Shown here one piece after another: positions 20,103 to 28,350 of a stretch of 64,000 bases of DNA. Origin of the DNA: Halomonas sp. LBP4 (GTDB taxonomy: Bacteria > Pseudomonadota > Gammaproteobacteria > Pseudomonadales > Halomonadaceae); contig NZ_PDOG01000002.1 of NCBI RefSeq assembly GCF_003202205.1, positions 413,742-477,741 on the forward strand, in the 5' to 3' direction. The notes under the pieces were generated by a model. It was not told the origin of the DNA. It made no database searches and was given only the letters and a program-made list of their open reading frames with translations. A program made the position numbers and the translations under genes. Every line of letters begins with the position of its first letter. Position 1 is the first letter of the stretch.

Positions 20103-21473
20103 ATCGCTCGAACCTGGCTGACGGTGTTGATGGTCGAGGAGCATGTCACTGGTAAAAAACCGGTAGTTATTGCTGCTCTCCCGCTTGATGCGGTACATCG
20201 CGGCGTCAGCGCAATGAATCAGCTCCTCTGGAGTAGTCCCATTTTCCGGATACAGGCTGATGCCCAGGCTGGCGGTTATATCTATCGCTTGCTTGTCAAT
20301 GTGGTGTGGCGACAGCAAAGTATGGAAGATGGCCTCGGCCACCCTGCGAGCGTCATTGATGCTATTCAATTCGGTCAATAGAATCACGAACTCGTCACCG
20401 CCCAGGCGGCAGACCGTGTCGGTATTACGCACACAGCTTTCAAATCGTCTGGCAACGGACTGCAAAAGCGTATCGCCGGCAGCGTGACCCAGGCGGTCAT
20501 TGATGGCCTTGAAGGCATCGAGGTCGATGAACAACAGGGCTACCTGCTGTTGATGCCGCTGGGCCAGGCCGATAGCGCGTGCCAGGCGTTCTTCCAGCAG
20601 CACTCGGTTGGGTAGGTTGGTTAGGGCATCATGCTGAGCCAGATGCGCCATGCGGCTGGCTATAGTGAAGGATTGGCTGGCGTGGTGAAATATGATTACC
20701 GCTCCGGTGATTTGACTGTTACGGTCGCGAATCGGGGCTGCTGAATCCTCGATCGCCAGTTCACTGTCATCGCGTCCAATCAAGATTGTGCCCATTGCCA
20801 GGCCGACAATACGGTTCTCCTCGATGGCCCGTCGGGCGGGGTTGCTGGCCAATTGGCGCGACTGGTTGTCTATGATATGGAAGACATCGGTGATGGGCCT
20901 GCCAAGGGCGTCTTCCTGGGCCCATCCGGTCATCTCTTCGGCCACACGGTTGAGGTAGGTCACTCGACAGGCAATATCGGTTGAGATGACCGCATCTCCG
21001 ATAGAGTTCAGCGTGACCTGAGCACGCTCTTTCTCGAGATACAAGGCCTCCTCCGCAGCTTGCAGCATATATTCTTGCTGCTTTCGGATGGAAATGTCCT
21101 CCACGGTCTGGATATGGCCTTGGCCTTCGGCCAGGCGGGTGGAATTGATGCTGACCCATGCAATGCTGCTATCGGGGCGCAGTATGCGTGCCTCGATATG
21201 GCATGGGATGTCGCTATCGAGTGCCTGTTGCCACTCATGGCTGGCTCGCGAGCGATCATCCGGATGTAGCGCACTCACCCAGTGCCTATTCTGCAACGAG
21301 GCAGCCGTCAAGCCGCAGATGCTGACGTAAGCAGCATTACCGTGTCGGACGTTGCCCTGTATATCGGTGACCAGCGCGCCAATAGGTAGGGCGTCACTCA
21401 TGGCGTAAAGATGCGAGTCTCGCTCGTAATTCACGTGTTTTGGCGCTGGATTTGCTGCTATAAGTCGGTCCAT
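20046..21473 (-). CDS. Diguanylate cyclase with two PAS domains
   Basis: A 475-residue cytoplasmic-looking signalling protein. PAS 1 about residues 25-130 (ending VEDISIRKQQEYML), PAS 2 about 150-265, GGDEF domain about 285-445 with intact LGGDEF catalytic motif, and RNTD five residues before it, matching the RxxD product-inhibition site. It should make cyclic-di-GMP from GTP under control of whatever the PAS domains sense. No EAL domain. The start has GGAG 6 nt upstream. The last about 18 residues are translated from a remnant of another gene in a different frame, so the C-terminal tail is probably not ancestral. A palindrome lies about 110 bp upstream. Confidence 0.9.
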   Translation of the reverse strand: MDRLIAANPAPKHVNYERDSHLYAMSDALPIGALVTDIQGNVRHGNAAYVSICGLTAASLQNRHWVSALHPDDRSRASHEWQQALDSDIPCHIEARILRPDSSIAWVSINSTRLAEGQGHIQTVEDISIRKQQEYMLQAAEEALYLEKERAQVTLNSIGDAVISTDIACRVTYLNRVAEEMTGWAQEDALGRPITDVFHIIDNQSRQLASNPARRAIEENRIVGLAMGTILIGRDDSELAIEDSAAPIRDRNSQITGAVIIFHHASQSFTIASRMAHLAQHDALTNLPNRVLLEERLARAIGLAQRHQQQVALLFIDLDAFKAINDRLGHAAGDTLLQSVARRFESCVRNTDTVCRLGGDEFVILLTELNSINDARRVAEAIFHTLLSPHHIDKQAIDITASLGISLYPENGTTPEELIHCADAAMYRIKRESSNNYRFFTSDMLLDHQHRQPGSSDPTRDSTSRPGVPPKATML

Positions 21474-21578
21474 GACTCACTCCGTCAGTGCTAAGTCAGT
21501 AAAACGCCAGTCGCTGATAACCAGTCGACAGATCGATACGCATAGCTAGGAGGCTAGTCAAGGTTGTGGTTTCACTCC

Positions 21579-21592
21579 GTGCACTAGCGTAC
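21579..21592. promoter_or_regulatory. Shared palindrome, site 2 (GTGCAC-TA-GCGTAC)
   Basis: One left-arm base differs from the consensus GTGCGC-TA-GCGTAC. It lies about 113 bp before the start of the PAS-GGDEF gene on the minus strand. Confidence 0.45.
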
Positions 21593-21853
21593 AGAGAATG
21601 GCACCAATCAGCTTCCAGTCGTTGGGGCGATCCCGTCATCAAGCTGCCGTTACCATGGGAGCGGCACGGCCTGGACTGGTGCGGCGCTAGAACCAGCGAG
21701 ACAAGGGACGTGATCATCAGAGACGTTGGCACCACCATGAGTCGGTTTCCTGTTCCGCCTGCGTGTGCCCCCGGTGGGGCGGCACTGCCTGACCTGAGCC
21801 CTGGGGCTTGGTTGGTCATTCAGCGAGCGTAGTGACATGATGGAGTTGCTTCC

Positions 21854-21867
21854 GTGCGCTAGCGTAC
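21854..21867. promoter_or_regulatory. Shared palindrome, site 3 (GTGCGC-TA-GCGTAC)
   Basis: Lies about 180 bp before the first Crp-like gene, suggesting autoregulation. Flanks match those of site 2. Confidence 0.5.
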
Positions 21868-22039
21868 ACAATATGGACTTCGGTTCCTGCGCCCGTGTCG
21901 GAGGGTAAGGTCCATAAGAGTTATTTTTTCATTAAAATTCAATTGGTTGTTGGATTTCTCGTGTCGTCAGCCACCATCGGACAAGTCCGCTCTTCGTACC
22001 CTGTAGTCGGGGGGCTTGCCAGATATGGGAGTGTCAGTC

Positions 22040-22759
22040 ATGCCCCTGCAACATGATCCTCGTCAGAACCACTTGCTGGCGGCCCTGCCGAAGGATGAAT
22101 ATCAGCGTTTGGCGCCCTACCTGGAGCGGGTCGAACTGACGCTGGGGGATTCGCTGGCCGAGTCGGGAAAGGTCATGCAGCATGTCTATTTTCCGACGGA
22201 CTCCATCGTATCGCTACTGTGCGTCATGGAGGATGGCGACTCGACGGAAATTGCCGTCGTTGGAGCCGAAGGTATCGTCGGCATCTCGCTGTTCATGGGA
22301 GGCGAAACCACACCGAGCCGTGCCATCGTGCAGAGTGCCGGCAGCGCCTATCGCCTCAAGGGGCAGCTGCTGAAGGACGAGTTCGATCGCGCGGGAACGC
22401 TTCAGCACCTGCTATTGCGTTATACCCAGGCACTGATCACCCAGATGGCTCAGACTGCGGTATGCAATCGGCATCACAGCCTGGATCAGCAGCTGTGTCG
22501 CTGGCTGTTGCTGAGCCTGGATCGCTTGCCGACCAACGAGCTGGTCATGACCCAGGAACTGATCGCCAATATGCTTGGCGTTCGTCGGGAGGGCGTCACC
22601 GAGTCGGCCGGCAAGCTGCAGAGGGCCGGCCTGATTTCCTACCATCGCGGGCATATCAACATCCTGGACAGGCCTGGCCTGGAAGCGCGGGTCTGTGAAT
22701 GCTATGTGGTCGTCAAGAAGGAGTACGATCGCCTGCTGAGCTATCATCGCCCCGGGTGA
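22040..22759 (+). CDS. Crp/Fnr-family transcriptional regulator 1
   Basis: A 239-residue regulator with an N-terminal cyclic-nucleotide-binding-like fold (YFPTDSIVSLLCVMEDGDSTEIAVVGAEG) and C-terminal winged helix with recognition helix in MLGVRREGVTESAGKLQ. No FNR-type Cys cluster is present, and the cAMP-contact residues of Crp are not obvious, so the signal is unknown. I chose ATG 22040 because GGGAG lies 8 nt upstream. It is a paralogue of the next gene; both end in a C-terminal Cys-x-Cys-Tyr block (CECY here, CGCY in the other). Confidence 0.88.
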   Translation: MPLQHDPRQNHLLAALPKDEYQRLAPYLERVELTLGDSLAESGKVMQHVYFPTDSIVSLLCVMEDGDSTEIAVVGAEGIVGISLFMGGETTPSRAIVQSAGSAYRLKGQLLKDEFDRAGTLQHLLLRYTQALITQMAQTAVCNRHHSLDQQLCRWLLLSLDRLPTNELVMTQELIANMLGVRREGVTESAGKLQRAGLISYHRGHINILDRPGLEARVCECYVVVKKEYDRLLSYHRPG

Positions 22760-22816
22760 AGGGTCTATTTCCCTCGCGGACCGGTAGGGTACGCAAGCAG
22801 GGCGTGTCCTGCGTGT

Positions 22817-22830
22817 GTATCCTGGCGCAC
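22817..22830. promoter_or_regulatory. Degenerate palindrome ahead of Crp-like gene 2 (GTATCC-TG-GCGCAC)
   Basis: The right half-site GCGCAC is intact, the left half is degenerate. It lies about 150 bp before the second Crp-like gene. Included because the position matches the clear sites; weak on its own. Confidence 0.25.
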
Positions 22831-22972
22831 CGACGGCATGATGATGGACATGCCAGTGTTCGCTTAGCGGCTTGTTGGTGATTGCCTGATCACCCTCTGG
22901 CTGCCGTCGACGTCGGACCCTAGTGATTTCTTGCCATGTGCCGATTGCCGGTTTGCAACCAGGAGCGTGCAC

Positions 22973-23695
22973 ATGAAGCCTTCGACCCTCGGTCCAATGA
23001 CCAACCACCTTATCGACAGCTTGCCGCATCAAGACAGGGCATCGTTCCTTGCCGACTGCGAGGTCGTCGACCTGGTGTTCGGTGAGGTGCTCGCCGAGCC
23101 CGGCGGGCGGATCTCGCATGTCTATTTTCCCCTCAACAGCTTCATTTCCTTGATTGCCAACCTGAGTGACAGCGAGCGGCTGGAAGTGGCGATGGTCGGC
23201 AGTGAAGGTATGCTGGGGATGCCCTTGATCCTGGGGCTCGATGAGTCGCCATTGCGCGCCCTGGTGCAGGGCGCCGGGCCGGCACTGCGCATACCGGCGG
23301 CTGTCTTTGGCCGTCACCTGGAGCAGAGCCCCGCGCTTCAGGCACTGCTGGGGCGCTATCTCTATGTGCTGATGCACCAGCTATCCCGGGTGGCGGCATG
23401 TACCCACTTTCATCAGCTCGAGGCCCGGCTGGCTCGCTGGCTGTTGATGACCCAGGATCGTGCGCACTCGGATCAGCTGCATCTCACCCACGAGTTCCTG
23501 GCCATGATGCTGGGGGTGCGTCGTGCCGGCATCACCCTGGCCGCCATGGCGCTTCAGACGCGCCGGTTGATCCGCTATCACCGTGGAGACATCACGGTGC
23601 TGGACCGGGCGGGGCTGATCGAGGCCTCTTGTGGCTGCTATGCCTCCGATCGACGCATCTACCGTCAGCTCATCATCGAAGCGGAGGCACCATGA
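22973..23695 (+). CDS. Crp/Fnr-family transcriptional regulator 2
   Basis: A 240-residue paralogue of the preceding gene, with the same layout: effector-like beta barrel (HVYFPLNSFISLIANLSDSERLEVAMVGSEG), long dimer helix, and winged helix with MLGVRRAGITLAAMALQ. AGGAG lies 7 nt before ATG 22973. The two proteins share the R-R-x-G-(V/I)-T stretch in the recognition helix, so they may read similar DNA. A third, truncated copy of this C-terminus lies at 31233-31354. No iron-sulfur cysteines. Confidence 0.88.
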   Translation: MKPSTLGPMTNHLIDSLPHQDRASFLADCEVVDLVFGEVLAEPGGRISHVYFPLNSFISLIANLSDSERLEVAMVGSEGMLGMPLILGLDESPLRALVQGAGPALRIPAAVFGRHLEQSPALQALLGRYLYVLMHQLSRVAACTHFHQLEARLARWLLMTQDRAHSDQLHLTHEFLAMMLGVRRAGITLAAMALQTRRLIRYHRGDITVLDRAGLIEASCGCYASDRRIYRQLIIEAEAP

Positions 23696-23724
23696 CCTCG
23701 TCGGGAAGTGTCGCAAGTGGTGCT
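23696..23724 (-). pseudogene. 29-bp middle fragment of the small gene at 31399-31644
   Basis: These 29 bases are identical to 31491-31519 inside the intact small gene, where they encode APLATLPDE. Here they directly follow the Crp-like gene 2 stop and lead nowhere. The fragment continues, in gene order, the remnant at 20003-20102. Confidence 0.6.
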
Positions 23725-23765
23725 GTTGGGTTTAGTGCTCTTGATCGAAGTTTTTCGGCGGTGCT

Positions 23766-23800
23766 CAGTCAGCGGGGGCACGATGTGCCCCCGCTGACTG
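23766..23800. terminator. Bidirectional terminator between Crp-like gene 2 and PRC gene
   Basis: A perfect 15-bp stem (23766-23780 with 23786-23800) with 5-nt loop CGATG, between two converging genes. Confidence 0.75.
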
Positions 23801-23809
23801 TAGGTTGGA

Positions 23810-24250
23810 TCAATCGCGCTCGTACTTGGGCGAGCTCCGCAGCGTTTCCTCGTCAATATTATCCGTGTAGAACACGGATTCATCATCTTCCATGGTGTGC
23901 TCTATATGATCCCAGCCCAGTCCAATGTCCTGTCCGCCGAGCCCTAGGAAGCCACCTGTCTTCACCACAACGCCGACGATGCGGCCGTCTTCGCCGATGA
24001 TCAGATCCTGGATCTTGCCAACGTCCTCATCTGAGCTGCGGTGCTTGACGGTATTGCCGATGACGTCGTCGGCGTAGAACGCACCAGCGGGCTTACCGCT
24101 CATCTGCTGCTCGCCGGTACGCTGCTCATCGACATGCTGTTTGGTGTCTGGCTGCATTTCGACGTGGTCCTCCGCCATGGCGGCCGTGCTCAGTGCCAAT
24201 GCCGGGACAATGGCGGCGGAAAGGATCAACGCGGTTAGCTTCTTCATCAT
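23810..24250 (-). CDS. Exported PRC-barrel domain protein
   Basis: A 146-residue protein with a signal peptide (KKLTALILSAAIVPALALSTAAMA) and a PRC-barrel domain about residues 60-140 (VGKIQDLIIGEDGRIVGVVVKTGGFLG and IGLGWDHIE). PRC-barrel proteins are small sensors or adaptors; envelope-located ones are common in osmotic or stress loci. AGAGGTG lies upstream of the double ATG (24250 and 24247). Related in layout to the cytoplasmic PRC protein at 24895. Confidence 0.85.
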   Translation of the reverse strand: MMKKLTALILSAAIVPALALSTAAMAEDHVEMQPDTKQHVDEQRTGEQQMSGKPAGAFYADDVIGNTVKHRSSDEDVGKIQDLIIGEDGRIVGVVVKTGGFLGLGGQDIGLGWDHIEHTMEDDESVFYTDNIDEETLRSSPKYERD

Positions 24251-24718
24251 TGTTTCACCTCTGTCAGACGACAGTCTGCCGGACCCTCGTGGGTCTAGAG
24301 AGCAGTTCCCGAGTCGCGGGAATGCCATTTCAACTTGGGCATAAGCGAACGATTCGTCGGTGCAGTACCACACACATAGTCGTTGTCCTGTGACGCAGCT
24401 ACCATGCGCCTTCAAGGCACTCTTGCAGGGTTGACCCCAGTGTTTTCATGCATTTCTGTTCGGAGACTGCGGTGCGATCAGTCACGCGTGCATGCCTTTC
24501 CGTGTGAGCGTCAGCCCGGATGAGGGGCAGATTCAATCCCAGCCACGATGTACGGGGGGCGGAGACTTGTCTGAAAAAATGTCTCCACATATGTTAGACA
24601 CCGCACCGACCAGACCTCGAGCTTCAACTATATAGGTATTTGGAGCCTCACCCTGCCTCTACATGAGTTCATGGTGAGAGGCATAACCCAAACGGAACAA
24701 TCATCTGGAGATCATCTC
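24251..24718. other. Divergent intergenic region between PRC and CsbD genes
   Basis: About 470 bp, relatively AT-rich, no gene supported. It includes a weak palindrome-like site at 24360-24373 (GTGTGG-TA-CTGCAC on the minus strand), at the spacing seen for the clear sites, and an inverted repeat TGTCT...AGACA around 24582-24602 upstream of the CsbD gene. Confidence 0.45.
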
Positions 24719-24898
24719 ATGAACAAGAACCAGGTCGAAGGTCATGCGAACGAGGCGAAGGGGAAGGTCAAGGAGGTTGCCGGCAAGGTGACCGGCGACA
24801 AAAGCATGGAGAACAAGGGTAAAGCCGAAAAGCATGGCGGCAAGGCTGAAGCCAAGTACGGAGATCTCAAGAGCGATACCAAGAAGGCAACGAAATGA
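24719..24898 (+). CDS. CsbD-like stress protein
   Basis: A 59-residue, highly charged, Gly/Lys/Ala-rich protein of the CsbD family (NQVEGHANEAKGKVKEVAGK). CsbD is a general-stress protein in Bacillus and the family is abundant in stressed proteobacteria; the molecular role is unknown. GGAG lies 8 nt before the start. The stop overlaps the next start (ATGA), so it is co-translated with the PRC-barrel protein. Confidence 0.9.
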   Translation: MNKNQVEGHANEAKGKVKEVAGKVTGDKSMENKGKAEKHGGKAEAKYGDLKSDTKKATK

Positions 24899-25287
24899 AC
24901 GATTCAATGACACAGTCGAAGACTAGATACGGCGCCGATGATGACATGCAGGCCGGGTCCGCGTTGCTGAGTGCCTCCACCATTACCGGCGACGACGTCT
25001 GTAACATGCAGGATGAAAAGATCGGTAAGATTCATGACGTTATGCTCGATATGGCTGAGGGAAAGATACGTTACGCAGTATTGGCGTCGGGCGGTTTTCT
25101 GGGCATGGGTGATCGCCTGTTCGCTGTTCCGTGGAAGGCCTTGAAGCAGGACAAGGAGAACAAGCGTTTCATGCTCGACGTAGATGCGGAGCGCTTAAAG
25201 AACGCACCGGGCTTCGGCAAGGATCAATGGCCGAATATGGCTGACGCCACCTGGAATTCGACCGTCGAGTCCTACTACATCAGGTGA
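24895..25287 (+). CDS. Cytoplasmic PRC-barrel domain protein
   Basis: A 130-residue protein without signal peptide. PRC-barrel about residues 28-100 (DEKIGKIHDVMLDMAEGKIRYAVL, then FLGMGDRLFAVPW). It overlaps the csbD-like gene by 4 bp. Together with the exported PRC protein across the divergent promoter it suggests a common stress regulon. Confidence 0.85.
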   Translation: MNDSMTQSKTRYGADDDMQAGSALLSASTITGDDVCNMQDEKIGKIHDVMLDMAEGKIRYAVLASGGFLGMGDRLFAVPWKALKQDKENKRFMLDVDAERLKNAPGFGKDQWPNMADATWNSTVESYYIR

Positions 25288-25362
25288 TCGGATAGCTCAT
25301 GATGCTGAGCGCGGAGGGTCCGGATAGTATCGCCTATCCGGATCAACCGTGCCGACGAGGCC

Positions 25363-25673
25363 ATGCGTCAGGTGGTCCTGCCCATGGCCTATCTGCAGCC
25401 GGATGTCGGCGTTGAGTTACTGGTCCTGGCCGGACTGGTTTTCGCGGCGGTGCAACTAACGGAAAGCTGGCTGCTGACACCGAAGATCATGGCCAATCTC
25501 TCGGGCCTGCACCCTGCACCCGTGGTTATTTTCCTGTTCTTCTGGGGTGCGGGCTTGAGTGGTATTATCGGCATGGTACTCGCGGTTCCTCTGACGGCGT
25601 TTTCGTCGCTATCTGGAGCGAGATCAAGGCCAGCCTGAAACACACGCTGGGCAGCCGAGATGCCGGGGCATAA
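25363..25673 (+). pseudogene. Remnant of an AI-2E family (PerM-like) transporter
   Basis: About 85 codons match the C-terminal part of AI-2E/PerM transporters (LTESWLLTPKIMANLSGLHP and GIIGMVLAVPL). The N-terminal three quarters are missing, and near 25602 the frame shifts: the family-like continuation (VFVAIWSEIKASLK, stop at 25671) is in another frame. It is not a copy of the intact transporter at 35000, from which it clearly differs. Confidence 0.8.
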
Positions 25674-25740
25674 AGGAAGCGGATCCCTCCCAAGATCCGG
25701 CCGACCGACGATTCCCGTGCATGGGATTATGGCCTTTCCG

Positions 25741-28335
25741 TCACGATTGCAAATCCTTGCGAAGGGACTGTTCCAATTCCTTTGTCGCGGTGATATCGAC
25801 AAGGGTGATCACCACCCCGTCAATCACATTGTCCAGTCGGCGATAGGGCATGATCCGTACCGTAAACCAGCGGCCGTCGGTGGCGGGTATCTGCTTCTCG
25901 GAAAATGCCAGGGTGCTCAGGGTGGTAAGGGCATCGTCGTTCAGTTCCGGATACTGCAGGCTGGTGGTGAGATCACTGAGGGGGCGGCCGATATCGCCTT
26001 CGCGGATGTTGATGATCTTTGAGGCCCTGTCAGTGTAGCGACGAACATTCAGGTTCTGGTCGAGAAACAGAATGGCTATCTCGATGCTGTTGAGGAGGTT
26101 TTTCATATCGCTCTGGGCGAGGGCGAGATCGTCGAGCTTGGTCTGCATCTCCGCGTTGATGGTTTGCAGTTCCTCGTTCATGGACTGCATTTCCTCCTTC
26201 GAAGTGGTCAACTCTTCGTTGGTCGACTGCAATTCCTCATTGGTCGACTGCAATTCCTCATTGGCTGACTGCAACTCCTCCCGGGACGCGCGGTTTTCCT
26301 CCCGCAGAGTCTGGATTTCATCCTGGTACTGTTGCAGCTCTGTGGCATGAGTATGTTGCGTGGCTGTTTTCGTCTTGTTTTTGTTGGCCGGACTGGCATC
26401 AACCGGGGTGATATCGCGGAAAACGATCATCTTCATCCCGCGCAAGGCGGTAGGTTCGCGCAGCGCCTGTACGGTGATATCGACGCTCTGCGTGGCCCCG
26501 CCGGGCAGTTGCACCTGCAGGCCTTGCAAGTGCGCCGGTTCGCTCTGGTTCGCGGCCTGGCGCAGGGCGCTGGCGATGGGTGTTCGCAGGCCTTCCCGCA
26601 CCATGGCATAAAAATTCCAGTTGGCCTTGCCGGCGGCAGGTTCCAGATACTTTCCCGTGCGCCCGCTGATATAGACGATATCACCCTCATCGTTGACCAC
26701 CACCGCGGCGGGGGCGTAGACCTGCAGTAACACCTGGTCGGCTGCCGCTTGCAGATTATCATTTGTGTGGGAGGATGAATTGCTGGGGATCACGGGAAGC
26801 TCCTTGGCTATCCAGGCCAGGGGTGGAAACGACTTTACCGGCAACCGGGTGTCGCGGCTCTGGGCATTATCTTGGCGCCGATAAATTCGCAGTTTGGATT
26901 GAATGGGAGCAAACAACTGAGTGTAGCGCCCTACCGTCTCCGAGCTCCCCAGCAACAGTACCCCCCCGGCGCGCAGGCTGTAGTGAAACAGGGGAATGAG
27001 TTTGCGTTGCAGGCTCTGATCGAAGTAGATCAGCAGGTTACGGCAGGAAATCAGGTCGAGGCGAGTGAAGGGGGGGTCAAGCACCACATCCTGCTGGGCG
27101 AACAGCACCAGGTCGCGGATATCCCTGTTGATCTGGTAGCCGTCATCATGAACACTGAAAAAGCGCGCCAGGCGCTCCGCCGAGACACTGCTGCTGATGT
27201 CGGCGGGGTAATGGCCGCGGCGAGCAGTAGCAATGGCGTCCGGACTCAGGTCGGAGGCGAAGATCTGCAGGGTAAGGTCATGGGGGCGTGGCAACTTGTC
27301 CAGCGCCTCCGTGAAGAGCATGGCCAAGGAGTAGGCCTCTTCGCCGGTTGAGCAGCCGACCACCCAGGCACGAAGGTGGGGCTCCCTGTGCTGTCGTGCC
27401 AGCAGTTCTGGCAGGGTGATATCCGCCAGATACTGCCAGACCTGGGCATCACGGAAAAAACTGGTCACCCCGATGAGCACCTCCTTGAACAGCAGGTCGA
27501 TCTCCTGGGGATTGCGCTGGAGAAAATCCGCGTAAAGCGTCAAGGTGGCGATTTCATGGATCGCCATGCGTCGCTCCATGCGGCGGTGCAGGGTGCTGGG
27601 CTTGTAGAGGGAGAAGTCGTGGCGGGTTCGCTGTTGAAGCAGACGGAGAATGCGCTGCAAGGGCGTTGATTCGAGCTCAGGTTCTGCCACTGGTCCTGCC
27701 GAAAGCCCGCCGGAGGCGAACTGGTCGGGTGCCTGGGCAAGGCAGGCCAGGATGCGGGTGGGCAAGTCGCCGGGAGGGGCAATGATATCGGCACAGTTTG
27801 CGGCGATGGCGCTTTTGGGCATGGCATCGAACTGTGCCGTGTCGGGCTGTTGCACCGCCGTGAGGCCGCCCACGGCCTTGATCGCCTGTAAGCCCAGGGT
27901 GCCGTCGGTGCCCATGCCGGACAGTACCACCCCGATGGCTTGCTCCCCCTGGGCGCGGGCCAGGGAAGAAAACAGCACGTTGATCGGCAGACGCATGCCC
28001 CTGGGTTCCATGGGCTTTGCCAGGTTCAGCAAGCCGTCGACAACGCTGAGTTCCGTATTCGGCGGAATCACGTACACGCAGTCAGGCTCGATGGGCATGC
28101 CTTGGGTCGCTTGCCGTACCGACATCGGGGTAACGCGCTGGAGTAATTCCGGGAGCAATGCCTTGTGGGTGGGATCGAGATGTTGTACCACCACATAGGC
28201 CATGTGGCTGTGGGGCGGGATCCGGGCAAGGAACTCTTCCAGCGGCGCCAGGCCGCCGGCGGATGCACCAATGCCCAGGACACGTACAACCACCAGGGGC
28301 TCTATCGGTGAATCAGCAGGGGGCAAGGCAGCCAT
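25741..28335 (-). CDS. CheB-CheR-PAS fusion signalling protein
   Basis: An 864-residue protein. Residues about 15-195: CheB methylesterase domain with Ser25 in GASAGG, His in VQHLDPTH, and Asp in GMGTDG; no receiver domain. About 215-480: CheR methyltransferase with VGCSTGEEAYSLAM as the SAM site. Then a PAS-like stretch about 535-640, a coiled coil about 665-745 built from seven-residue repeats (NEELQST), and a C-terminal PAS domain ending VVITLVDITATKELEQSL. It ends without the histidine kinase found in some relatives. It probably follows the PAS gene in one transcript (15-bp gap). Its targets are unclear as no chemoreceptor gene lies nearby. Confidence 0.88.
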   Translation of the reverse strand: MAALPPADSPIEPLVVVRVLGIGASAGGLAPLEEFLARIPPHSHMAYVVVQHLDPTHKALLPELLQRVTPMSVRQATQGMPIEPDCVYVIPPNTELSVVDGLLNLAKPMEPRGMRLPINVLFSSLARAQGEQAIGVVLSGMGTDGTLGLQAIKAVGGLTAVQQPDTAQFDAMPKSAIAANCADIIAPPGDLPTRILACLAQAPDQFASGGLSAGPVAEPELESTPLQRILRLLQQRTRHDFSLYKPSTLHRRMERRMAIHEIATLTLYADFLQRNPQEIDLLFKEVLIGVTSFFRDAQVWQYLADITLPELLARQHREPHLRAWVVGCSTGEEAYSLAMLFTEALDKLPRPHDLTLQIFASDLSPDAIATARRGHYPADISSSVSAERLARFFSVHDDGYQINRDIRDLVLFAQQDVVLDPPFTRLDLISCRNLLIYFDQSLQRKLIPLFHYSLRAGGVLLLGSSETVGRYTQLFAPIQSKLRIYRRQDNAQSRDTRLPVKSFPPLAWIAKELPVIPSNSSSHTNDNLQAAADQVLLQVYAPAAVVVNDEGDIVYISGRTGKYLEPAAGKANWNFYAMVREGLRTPIASALRQAANQSEPAHLQGLQVQLPGGATQSVDITVQALREPTALRGMKMIVFRDITPVDASPANKNKTKTATQHTHATELQQYQDEIQTLREENRASREELQSANEELQSTNEELQSTNEELTTSKEEMQSMNEELQTINAEMQTKLDDLALAQSDMKNLLNSIEIAILFLDQNLNVRRYTDRASKIINIREGDIGRPLSDLTTSLQYPELNDDALTTLSTLAFSEKQIPATDGRWFTVRIMPYRRLDNVIDGVVITLVDITATKELEQSLRKDLQS

Positions 28336-28350
28336 GGCGTGGAACGGCTA

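Larger units (their letters stand above)
21474..22039. other. Divergent regulatory region between the cyclase and first Crp-like gene
   Basis: About 565 bp without a supportable gene. It holds two copies of the shared palindrome (21579-21592 and 21854-21867) with similar flanking bases (TCC before, ACA after, ATGG further on), one nearer each divergent gene, and an AT-rich tract at about 21918-21960 suited to promoter opening. Confidence 0.6.

Noticed and set aside
26190..26290. 21-bp tandem DNA repeats
   Set aside because: They encode the seven-residue coiled-coil repeats (NEELQST) of the CheB-CheR-PAS protein, a known family trait, not a separate repeat element.
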